Origin: JBBDWZ01 sp050732575
Lineage (GTDB): Bacteria; Gemmatimonadota; Gemmatimonadetes; Longimicrobiales; RSA9
Assembly (NCBI GenBank): GCA_050732575.1
Contig: JBOHRF010000313.1
Coordinates: forward strand, 1 to 6,160
Direction: 5' to 3'
DNA: 6,160 bases
Notes under the pieces: generated by a model
Database searches by the model: none
The model's input: the letters and a program-made list of their open reading frames with translations, nothing else
Told to the model about the DNA's origin: nothing
Translations under genes and position numbers: made by a program
Part shown: positions 1 through 4,920 of the stretch, in pieces
Numbering within the stretch: the first letter of the stretch is position 1
Layout: every line of letters starts with the position of its first letter

Positions 1-1
1 C

Positions 2-460
2 ATCATACCTGTCGGACTGCCGGTGCGCTCTTTTTGCTCGCTACTCCTGTCGCAGTTTACCTTCGGACCCTCGGTGCGCAGCTACACTCGTATTAGGAGA
101 ACCACATTGGCGTCCGTACTGTCTCGGTCAGATACCACGGTTTTGATTGTCTTCAATCCCCAATGCAATAGTTGTTTAGCGGAGGCGCCTATTTGGAACG
201 ACGTGCAGTCACGCAGCAATCATTCTGTCGTCGTTGTCGCAAACACGCCGAGAAGGGATTTCGTTGACGAGTTTCTCCGTGCCACGGGCGCACGGTTCCT
301 GATGTTGCGGTGTGACAATGACTTTATCAAAGCCTTGCGCCCAACTGGCTTGCCAGCTGTCGTGGTTCTTACTCGAGACGGCAATGTGCTTTTCGCAATT
401 GCGGGTCAGAACGCCACCGACCGCTTGCGGCGTTGGGCAACAGGAGCTGGTCGCGGTTAG
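2..460 (+). CDS. TlpA/thioredoxin-like thiol-disulfide protein, 5' partial
   Basis: Thioredoxin-fold protein of the TlpA/ResA/AhpC-TSA type, which reduces or exchanges disulfides, usually on the periplasmic side of the membrane. Counting residues from the GTG at 23, a beta strand (TTVLIVF, 38-44) leads into the active site C48-N-S-C51, followed by AEAP. The cis-proline loop is GLP (Pro111), followed by VVVLTRDGNVLF, the usual TlpA strand and DG turn. The frame stays open to the window edge. The residues just before and after 23 (VGLPVRSF) resemble the family's start of domain (VGxPxPxF), so the true start and any membrane anchor probably lie upstream. An alternative is an internal TTG at 107 with a good AGGAGA ribosome site at 95-100, which would give a shorter protein of about 117 residues. 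It sits 55 bp before the first cysteine-rich peptide, same strand. Family call firm, start uncertain, substrate inferred only from neighbours. Confidence 0.8.
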   Translation: MIPVGLPVRSFCSLLLSQFTFGPSVRSYTRIRRTTLASVLSRSDTTVLIVFNPQCNSCLAEAPIWNDVQSRSNHSVVVVANTPRRDFVDEFLRATGARFLMLRCDNDFIKALRPTGLPAVVVLTRDGNVLFAIAGQNATDRLRRWATGAGRG

Positions 461-503
461 TCTTGTCCGCTTATATGGAGCGGCGCAAATAGTCCCATTC
501 GAT

Positions 504-509
504 GAGGAG
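504..509 (+). promoter_or_regulatory. Ribosome binding site of cysteine-rich peptide 1
   Basis: GAGGAG lies six bases before the ATG at 516. It decides the start inside a longer open frame that begins at 312. The stretch GGAG..CACTATGC around this start also occurs before peptide 2, as expected if the two genes arose by duplication. Confidence 0.75.
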
Positions 510-515
510 TACACT

Positions 516-740
516 ATGCAAAGCAAATTGGTGGTGGCGGCCTTGGCCCTGTGTGTAGGACTGATTGCAGGGAGCGCCACGCCGGCGAAGGCAGGTGTTT
601 TCGATTGTGGCGGCCCCCCCTTGCAGTTCTGTTGGGGTGACGGTCCATGTACAGGAACGTGCTACAATTTCGACTGCCCGAGCGACATCTGCGGCAACGA
701 CCAAAGTCTCAGCCTTCGCTGCAGCATCTGTGTGCATTGA
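516..740 (+). CDS. Small secreted eight-cysteine peptide 1
   Basis: Family not recognised. The 74-residue product starts MQSK, has a hydrophobic core (LVVAALALCVGLIAG) and a signal-peptidase-like site ATPAKA before Gly27, so it should be exported to the periplasm or beyond. The mature part is about 48 residues with eight cysteines at 31, 39, 45, 49, 54, 59, 69 and 72. The spacing is x7, x5, x3, x4, x4, x9, x2, and the protein ends CVH. The mature part is acidic and rich in Gly, Pro and Asp and has almost no Lys/Arg. It has the same length and nearly the same cysteine pattern as the next gene. The start is fixed by the GAGGAG site and the signal peptide. Neighbours on both sides encode thioredoxin-fold proteins, which suggests the cysteines form disulfides. 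A metal-binding role for the CxxC end, or a bacteriocin-like role, is also possible. Gene call good, function unknown. Confidence 0.75.
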   Translation: MQSKLVVAALALCVGLIAGSATPAKAGVFDCGGPPLQFCWGDGPCTGTCYNFDCPSDICGNDQSLSLRCSICVH

Positions 741-761
741 ACAGATGATCTACCCCAACGT

Positions 762-766
762 GGAGG
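762..766 (+). promoter_or_regulatory. Ribosome binding site of cysteine-rich peptide 2
   Basis: GGAGG lies four bases before the ATG at 771. It is a strong Shine-Dalgarno match in the 30-bp gap after peptide 1 and supports the start of this tiny gene. Confidence 0.75.
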
Positions 767-770
767 CACT

Positions 771-995
771 ATGCGAGTGCGAAAGCTTCTCGGAGTTTCA
801 ATCTTAGCCGTGGCAGTGGGCCTTGCTCTCGGTGCGAGCCGCCGGGCCTCTGCGACATCGACCGACAACTGCGCTAGCCCATGGGTGTGTACCTACCCTG
901 GATCATGCTCGTGGTGCATTGAGCAGGGCTGCTGGACGAGCAGCTGTGGCAGTCTACCTATCTATAACAAGAATTGTAATGTCTGCCTCTACTGA
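771..995 (+). CDS. Small secreted eight-cysteine peptide 2 (paralogue of peptide 1)
   Basis: Family not recognised. It is 74 residues long, the same as peptide 1. It begins MRVRK, has a hydrophobic stretch (LLGVSILAVAVGLALGA) and a likely cleavage site RRASA before Thr29, so it is exported. Cysteines are at 34, 40, 46, 49, 54, 59, 69 and 72. The spacing is x5, x5, x2, x4, x4, x9, x2. From the fourth cysteine onward every position is identical to peptide 1, a Gly follows the sixth cysteine in both, and both end C-x2-C plus two residues (CLY versus CVH). Almost nothing else between the cysteines is conserved. That is the pattern of a disulfide scaffold with freely changing loops, as in toxins, bacteriocins or recognition peptides. 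The start is supported by GGAGG at 762. It is followed 15 bases later by a DsbA-like gene. Target and activity cannot be read from the sequence. Confidence 0.75.
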   Translation: MRVRKLLGVSILAVAVGLALGASRRASATSTDNCASPWVCTYPGSCSWCIEQGCWTSSCGSLPIYNKNCNVCLY

Positions 996-1010
996 AGGCT
1001 CGGCTCGGTC

Positions 1011-1631
1011 GTGATAGTCGTGACCATGGAAATGCGCAGGGGAGTGCTGACGGTGATGTGGATCGCACTAGTCGTGGCTTGCGGCATCCTGCTGGGCGGT
1101 GCACTTACAGCGCGTACATCCGTGTGGGCGTCGGGTGTTAGGGTGCTGTCGCTAATAAGCGCTCCCTTTCGCATTCATGCCATCTGGGACGAGTTGACCG
1201 ATACGCACTCTTTGGATGGGGCGAGTGACGTGTCACGGGTAGTGTTCACGGATTACGAATGCGAGTCGTGTATCAACGCCTGGAGAGCACAAACTGATCT
1301 CCGTGCGCTTTCGGTGCGGCACCTTCCACTTCCTGGTAACCCTGTTTCGCGGTTGGCTGCGCAGGGTGTCGTTTGCGCTGGTGAACAACAGAGATTGTTG
1401 GCCATGCACCAGCAACTCATTCGCTTGCCGCAGCGGTGGCGCTTCGACGGCGACATAGCCAGGGAGGCCACGCTTGCGGCTGTTGCCGATCGCGCCAAGT
1501 TCGAAGCTTGCATGACGTCCAAGAACACAGAGCGCAAATTGTCTGCGGACTCGCTCCTTGCTGCGCGGCTGGGCATAAATGCAGTGCCAACGGTCGTCTC
1601 CCGATTCGCAGTCAGGGTGGGGAGGTTCTAA
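1011..1631 (+). CDS. Membrane-anchored DsbA-like thiol-disulfide oxidoreductase, probably C-terminally truncated
   Basis: DsbA/DsbG-type (Thioredoxin_4-like) protein that would catalyse disulfide formation or isomerisation in the periplasm. Counting from GTG at 1011: positive residues RR at 9-10, one membrane helix at about 12-32, a linker, then strand RVVFT and the active site C84-E-S-C87. A helical insert (AAQGVVCAGEQQRLLAMHQQ, then DRAKFEACM) resembles the family's alpha domain. The cis-proline loop is GINAVPT with Pro193. Only 13 residues follow Pro193, whereas relatives normally have a further strand and helix, so the 3' end looks frameshifted or cut. The start is unclear: no strong ribosome site precedes GTG 1011, and ATG 1026 or 1032 would put the positive residues next to the N-terminus. 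It follows peptide 2 by 15 bp, so it is likely co-transcribed. Its obvious candidate substrates are the two eight-cysteine peptides; this is inference. Confidence 0.75.
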   Translation: MIVVTMEMRRGVLTVMWIALVVACGILLGGALTARTSVWASGVRVLSLISAPFRIHAIWDELTDTHSLDGASDVSRVVFTDYECESCINAWRAQTDLRALSVRHLPLPGNPVSRLAAQGVVCAGEQQRLLAMHQQLIRLPQRWRFDGDIAREATLAAVADRAKFEACMTSKNTERKLSADSLLAARLGINAVPTVVSRFAVRVGRF

Positions 1632-1862
1632 CTTAGGGCGAGTGAAATTGTTGCCGTTGGCGAGGAGCGAGCTCGCGAATGCCGCCAGGTTTTTCAAGTC
1701 GCGGCGACATGATTGCACCAGTCTCGGATTCCCAGCCATTGTTACGCCGCGGCAACCGCCTTGCCTTTCTCGCTCGGTTGGAATCGTGGGCGGAGCAGGC
1801 ATTGCCGGCCACGGGCTTCTTACGAGCCGGGCAGCGTTCTGTCCTCGGGCTCGGATGGTTAG
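1632..1862. other. Convergent intergenic region without a recognisable gene
   Basis: These 231 bases lie between the plus-strand peptide cassette and the end of the minus-strand operon. Open frames exist on both strands, but none has a recognisable motif, ribosome site or plausible composition. GCGAGCTCGC at 1667-1676 is a 10-base palindrome. On the minus strand CGAGCC and GGCTCG could pair just beyond the end of the zinc-ribbon gene, but no T run follows, so I do not call a terminator. It may be the scar where the less GC-rich left block joined its neighbour. Confidence 0.45.
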
Positions 1863-2255
1863 TTAGTGAGGCACTCTTACCGGAGCAACACGCGCGACCG
1901 GATCGTAACCACACTGCGGGCAGGTGCGCATTTTCAGCAATGCGGTGACGCCGTTCAGCCCTTCGGGGTGCCAGAACACGCGGTGCAAGAGACGCTACCT
2001 GCACCGGGGACAGCGCACGGATGCCAACATCATGGCCATTAGCGCTGCAAGGCCGGCCATGGCACCGATTGCGATCAGCAGATGACTGATGGGTTGCGCG
2101 AGGTCCAGCCGCTGGAATATCCACAGCCCGATCGCGATCGCAGGCCAGGGCAGGATCAGCGCGGCCACCACCAGCTTCCACAACTGACGCGTCGTGCGCA
2201 GAAATGCATCCGCAGGCACTTCTACGCGTTCACTGTCCGGCGCTGTTTGGGTCAT
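1863..2255 (-). pseudogene. Two-helix zinc-ribbon membrane protein interrupted by an in-frame TAG
   Basis: Family not named with certainty. From ATG at 2255 the frame gives an 86-residue piece: a polar N-terminus, membrane helices at about 26-47 and 57-79, then CPRC (Cys82, Cys85). A TAG stop (1997-1995) follows one codon later. Reading on in the same frame without any shift gives 43 sensible residues: RLLHRVFWHPEGLNG, then CPQCGYDP (Cys112, Cys115), ending in TAA at 1863. The two CPxC pairs together make a four-cysteine zinc ribbon, which strongly suggests that the intact gene had 130 codons. One base change can explain the stop. Alternatives are a sequencing error, or a short protein that really ends at 1995. 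The start overlaps the last 26 bases of the LigD polymerase gene, so translation is likely coupled. Role unknown. Confidence 0.7.
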
Positions 2256-3558
2256 CCCGTCTGTCTCCCGCTCGATTGGTATCGAATGCCACCCAGCCAG
2301 ATAGGGCCGTCTCGTCAGGATCGAGTGGCTCCTGCACTGGTCTCAGCTCAACCGGTACGTGCTGCAGATTCACACGGATGCGCGTCCAGGTAGTGAAGCG
2401 ACCGCGCATGGAATCAACCAGTACGTCCGCGGCTTCCACGTGTGCCGCTGCTTGCGCGTGCCGGGCCTTCCACCGCTCCAGCCCGGCCAGCGCGTCTTCC
2501 TTCCGCCTGGCACGACCAATTTCGATGAGCGGATGTTTGGACGTGCGCCGCTTCGACGGCTGCACGCGCGGTGGTTCGCCCCGCTGCTTCTGGTAATGCG
2601 GAGGCCAGGGCGCATCACCCAGTCCCTCGCGCTCGTGCCGCGCCGACAACTCGAGCAACGCTTCCAGTGAACCAGCACTCCGGTCCATACCTTCGTGTCG
2701 ATCGCCCAACCGCGCAAAACGCACGGGCATGGTGGCCAGCGTGAAGTCGGCCGGCTCGCAATCTGCCACTTCATCCCAGGAAAGCGGTGCCGAAACACGC
2801 GCATCGGCAGTGGGACGCACGGAATAAGCGGAGGCTACCGTGCGATCCTTGGCATTCTGGTTGTAGTCGACGAACACGCCGTGCCGTTCTTCCTTCCACC
2901 ATTTGCTGGTGGCAATGGCGGGCGCGCGCCGCTCGACTTCGCGGGCCAACGCCAGCGCGGCGCGCCGCACCTGGTCAAAGCCCCAGCGCCGTTCGATGCG
3001 CACCACGACGTGCATGCCACGCGAGCCCGATGTCTTGGGCCAACCCACGAGGCCCAGGTCTGCGAGTGTGGTCTCCACCACGCGCGCCACTTCGCGTACC
3101 TGCCGCCAGGCCACGCCAGGCACGGGATCCAGGTCGACGCGCAACTCGTCGGGATGATCGAGGTCGTCGGCCCGCACTGGATGTGGGTGCAGCTCGAGAC
3201 ACGCCAGGTTGGCCAGCCAGACGAGTGCGGCGGCATTACGCGGCACCACTTCATCCGCACTACGTCCGGAGGGAAAACGAAGAGTGACTACTTCGATCCA
3301 GAGCGGGCGCGCTGCGGGCGCGCGCTTCTGATAGAAAAACTTACCCTCGATGCCATTGGGATAACGCACCAGCATGTTGGGCCGATGGCCGGCGCCGCGC
3401 AACGCACCCTCGGCCACCGCGAGAAAGTAGAGGGCGAGGTCGCGCTTGGTATATCCGGTCCTGGGAAAGAGCACCTTGTCCGGATTCGAGATGGCGACCT
3501 CGCGCCCATCGATCACCAGCAGCTCGCTGGCAGCTCTCTTGTTCCCGCGTTCACTCAA
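2230..3558 (-). CDS. Stand-alone LigD-type DNA polymerase/primase (NHEJ polymerase domain)
   Basis: Polymerase domain of the bacterial non-homologous end-joining ligase D, an archaeo-eukaryotic primase-type nucleotidyltransferase that fills or extends broken DNA ends, often with ribonucleotides. Visible family features include NPDKVLFP (25-32), YPNGIEGKFFYQK (66-78), HPDELRVDLDP with the metal-binding Asp142 and Asp144, KTSGSRGMH (175-183) and VDYNQNAKDRT with the third acidic residue Asp231. Then comes SVRPTADARVSAPLSWDEV (246-264). After about residue 300 there is a basic, charged linker and a tail with WTRIRVNLQHVP (391-402), seen in some stand-alone homologues. At 442 residues it carries no ATP-dependent ligase domain and no phosphoesterase domain, and no Ku gene is in the window. 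The proposed TTG start has no strong ribosome site, but it lies three bases after the VOC fragment's stop in the same frame, which suggests translational coupling. It is in an operon led by an ECF sigma factor. Confidence 0.9.
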   Translation of the reverse strand: MSERGNKRAASELLVIDGREVAISNPDKVLFPRTGYTKRDLALYFLAVAEGALRGAGHRPNMLVRYPNGIEGKFFYQKRAPAARPLWIEVVTLRFPSGRSADEVVPRNAAALVWLANLACLELHPHPVRADDLDHPDELRVDLDPVPGVAWRQVREVARVVETTLADLGLVGWPKTSGSRGMHVVVRIERRWGFDQVRRAALALAREVERRAPAIATSKWWKEERHGVFVDYNQNAKDRTVASAYSVRPTADARVSAPLSWDEVADCEPADFTLATMPVRFARLGDRHEGMDRSAGSLEALLELSARHEREGLGDAPWPPHYQKQRGEPPRVQPSKRRTSKHPLIEIGRARRKEDALAGLERWKARHAQAAAHVEAADVLVDSMRGRFTTWTRIRVNLQHVPVELRPVQEPLDPDETALSGWVAFDTNRAGDRRDDPNSAGQ

Positions 3559-3561
3559 ATG

Positions 3562-3726
3562 TCAGCGCACGTCCGAGTTTTGAATGGAGAGAATGTTGCC
3601 ATCCGGATCCTTGAACCACGCCACGGTCACGTCGCCTGCGTAGTGAACATCGCCTGGGCGCGTAGTCTCGGCCAGCTCCAGCTGCCAGCCACCCACATCC
3701 ACCATCTGCCCGCTTCCCGTTGTCAT
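3562..3726 (-). CDS. C-terminal half of a VOC/glyoxalase-family protein
   Basis: This 54-residue frame reads VGGWQLELAETTRPGDVHYA and then VTVAWFKDPDGNILSIQNSD. The second part is the typical last strand and DPDGN turn of vicinal oxygen chelate (glyoxalase/bleomycin-resistance) proteins. Members usually have about 115-140 residues, so the N-terminal half is missing. A TAG lies in frame two codons before the ATG, and I do not see the missing half in other frames upstream, where the membrane-protein gene is. The ATG overlaps that gene's stop as ATGA, and the stop is three bases before the LigD polymerase start. It may be a decayed remnant kept because it links translation of its neighbours, or a real mini-protein. 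Alone it is unlikely to form the metal site of the family. Confidence 0.6.
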   Translation of the reverse strand: MTTGSGQMVDVGGWQLELAETTRPGDVHYAGDVTVAWFKDPDGNILSIQNSDVR

Positions 3727-4097
3727 TTGCTACGGCCCTCCCCGGCCAGCATGTCTTCGAGCGCTGCCAGCCGCAGCTGGATTTCGGAGAGGCTGGCCGT
3801 GCGCATGCGCAGGAAGATGCCCACCGTGCTGAGTGTGGCCACCAGCACACTGAGCAACCCCAATACGATCACGAGCGGCATGGACGCGCCGATAACGGAC
3901 ATGATGGGCACCATGCCTGCGGCGAAGGCACGCATCATCGAGGACACCTGAATGCCGACCATCATGGCAATGAGCAGCACAATGATGAAGACGATGATCA
4001 ATGCGACCGTGCTGACCCGGCGCAGAGTACGATCGCGCCGCTTCTCCTGGTCGATCAATGCCCACGCGTCTGCTGATGCTGAAGATTGCTTCGTCAT
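3723..4097 (-). CDS. Two-helix membrane protein next to the ECF sigma factor
   Basis: Family not recognised. The 124-residue product has a charged cytoplasmic-type N-terminus (QEKRRDRTLRR, 17-27), a first membrane helix at about 28-51 (VALIIVFIIVLLIAMMVGIQ) and a second at about 70-96. It ends in a short amphipathic, coiled-coil-like tail (LSEIQLRLAALEDMLA). I chose the ATG at 4097 because it follows a GTGAGG ribosome site by a few bases and lies 32 bases after the sigma gene. A longer frame from 4205 would overlap the sigma factor and adds unlikely sequence. Its place directly after an ECF sigma gene is where an anti-sigma factor is often found, but there is no zinc-binding HxxxCxxC anti-sigma motif, so this role is only a guess. 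Both ends face the same side, and the tail could support self-assembly. Confidence 0.7.
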   Translation of the reverse strand: MTKQSSASADAWALIDQEKRRDRTLRRVSTVALIIVFIIVLLIAMMVGIQVSSMMRAFAAGMVPIMSVIGASMPLVIVLGLLSVLVATLSTVGIFLRMRTASLSEIQLRLAALEDMLAGEGRSK

Positions 4098-4129
4098 GTT
4101 AACCTCACCTCGTGTTGAGAGCCATGCGG

Positions 4130-4684
4130 CTAACGGCTCCGTTCCATTAGTTCCTGCATTCGTTGTTTTGCCTGCAGCCGGGAGCGCACCGTGCCCCGCG
4201 CGCAACCCACGACCAGCGCGATCTGCGCGTAACTCAGGTCATCCCGGTAGCGCAGGATCAGAACCTCGCGCTGCGCCGCCGGCAGAGTCTCGAGCGCCAA
4301 GCGGAGCGCTGCTTCATCGACTTCCAACGAGTCCTCGGCGGATTCACTCAGGCCGATCCTTTCCAGTGCTGCGTCGGCCAGCAACTCCGACTCGCGCCTG
4401 CGCCGGCGCAGGAAATCGATCGCGCGATGACGCGTGGTACGGAATAGCCAGGTCCGGAATGCGCGCGCATTGCTCAGCGTCCGGATGCCGCGGTACACGG
4501 CCAGCCATACCTCCTGTTGCACATCTTCCGCGGCTTCTCCCACCAGCCCGTTCAAGTACCGGAGTGTGCGCTCGCCGAACTCGCGGAAGAGCTGGGCAAA
4601 GGCCCGCTCATCTCCCGTCTGGCATCTCAGAACCAGCAGGTGCAGTCTCAACTCCTCTGTGCCGGGCTGACCGTGATCGGCCAT
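4130..4684 (-). CDS. ECF-family RNA polymerase sigma factor
   Basis: Sigma-70 family factor of the extracytoplasmic function group, which directs RNA polymerase to a small regulon. Region 2 is at about residues 18-97, with FREFGERTLRYLNGLVG, EDVQQEVWLAVYRGI (the helix that contacts core polymerase) and AFRTWLFRTTRHRAIDFLRRRRRE (the -10 recognition part). Region 4 is at about 125-180, with LETLPAAQREVLILRYRDDLSYAQIA and the helix-turn-helix GCARGTVRSRLQAKQRM for the -35 element. No region 1.1 or 3 is present, and the 184-residue length is typical of the group. The ATG at 4684 follows an AAAGG site. A GAAC-N17-CGTC element 41 bases upstream suggests the factor controls its own operon. It heads an operon with a membrane protein, a VOC fragment, a LigD polymerase and a zinc-ribbon protein. 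The inducing signal is unknown. Confidence 0.92.
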   Translation of the reverse strand: MADHGQPGTEELRLHLLVLRCQTGDERAFAQLFREFGERTLRYLNGLVGEAAEDVQQEVWLAVYRGIRTLSNARAFRTWLFRTTRHRAIDFLRRRRRESELLADAALERIGLSESAEDSLEVDEAALRLALETLPAAQREVLILRYRDDLSYAQIALVVGCARGTVRSRLQAKQRMQELMERSR

Positions 4685-4724
4685 GTGCCTTTCCCCACAC
4701 CGAATCTGAAAATGCCGTCCTAGT

Positions 4725-4750
4725 GACGTTGGCCAGGTTGGAAAAGTTCA
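4725..4750 (-). promoter_or_regulatory. Candidate ECF-type promoter of the sigma factor operon
   Basis: On the minus strand TGAACTTTT (4750-4742) gives a GAAC -35 element at 4749-4746. It is followed after 17 bases by CGTC (4728-4725), a typical ECF -10. Transcription would begin near 4718, leaving about 33 bases of leader before the sigma ATG. Spacing and both cores match the general ECF consensus, which supports autoregulation. Based on pattern only. Confidence 0.5.
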
Positions 4751-4818
4751 TGGGAAGGGGAGGTAGGGCCGGACGTGTTTGTATTCCTTGATTCCTTGCC
4801 GAAGGGGCTATGCAAACA

Positions 4819-4867
4819 TGCGTCGGACGCACACGATCAGGCCCGGCGAAAGTTCTCTCGCGAGAAC
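4819..4867. promoter_or_regulatory. Two short inverted repeats upstream of the sigma operon
   Basis: TGCGTC-G-GACGCA (4819-4831) is a near-perfect 13-base inverted repeat. GTTCTC-TCGC-GAGAAC (4852-4867) is a second, with the palindrome TCTCGCGAGA inside. They lie between the sigma promoter and the insertion sequence, in the 236-bp gene-free gap 4685-4920. They could be operators or chance. No T run follows either, so they are not convincing terminators. Confidence 0.25.
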
Positions 4868-4920
4868 GTCATTAACACTTTTGGGTCTTCTCCCAACTGA
4901 GTGGGTCGTTTCTATGGGTT

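Noticed and set aside
425..480. Possible promoter (TTGGGC and TTATAT) before peptide 1
   Set aside because: Spacing between the two boxes is about 32 bases, far from the usual 16-18. No supported promoter found.
312..515. Upstream extension of peptide 1 in the same frame
   Set aside because: It overlaps the end of the thioredoxin-like gene. The signal peptide and ribosome site clearly place the start at 516.
516..995. Peptides as precursors of a radical-SAM or lanthipeptide-type modified product
   Set aside because: No modifying enzyme, leader motif or peptidase is in the window. The ordinary signal peptides and thioredoxin-fold neighbours favour simple disulfide or metal chemistry.
1679..1948. 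89-codon plus-strand open frame in the convergent region
   Set aside because: No ribosome site, motif or domain, and it runs into the zinc-ribbon gene on the other strand. Weak possibility only.
1633..2181. 182-codon minus-strand open frame
   Set aside because: It overlaps the interrupted zinc-ribbon gene in another frame, which explains the sequence better (two CPxC pairs, two membrane helices). Nothing recognisable in the rest.
3551..3850. 99-codon minus-strand open frame across the VOC fragment
   Set aside because: Cys/Arg/Trp-rich shadow. The overlapping VOC frame has a recognisable DPDGN motif and an ATGA overlap.
2695..3951. 418-codon plus-strand open frame
   Set aside because: It is antisense to the clear LigD polymerase and membrane-protein genes. 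It has no motif, and its His/Arg-rich composition is that of a GC-rich shadow frame.
3952..4791. 279-codon plus-strand open frame
   Set aside because: Antisense to the ECF sigma factor; Arg/Pro/Ala-rich shadow with no domain.
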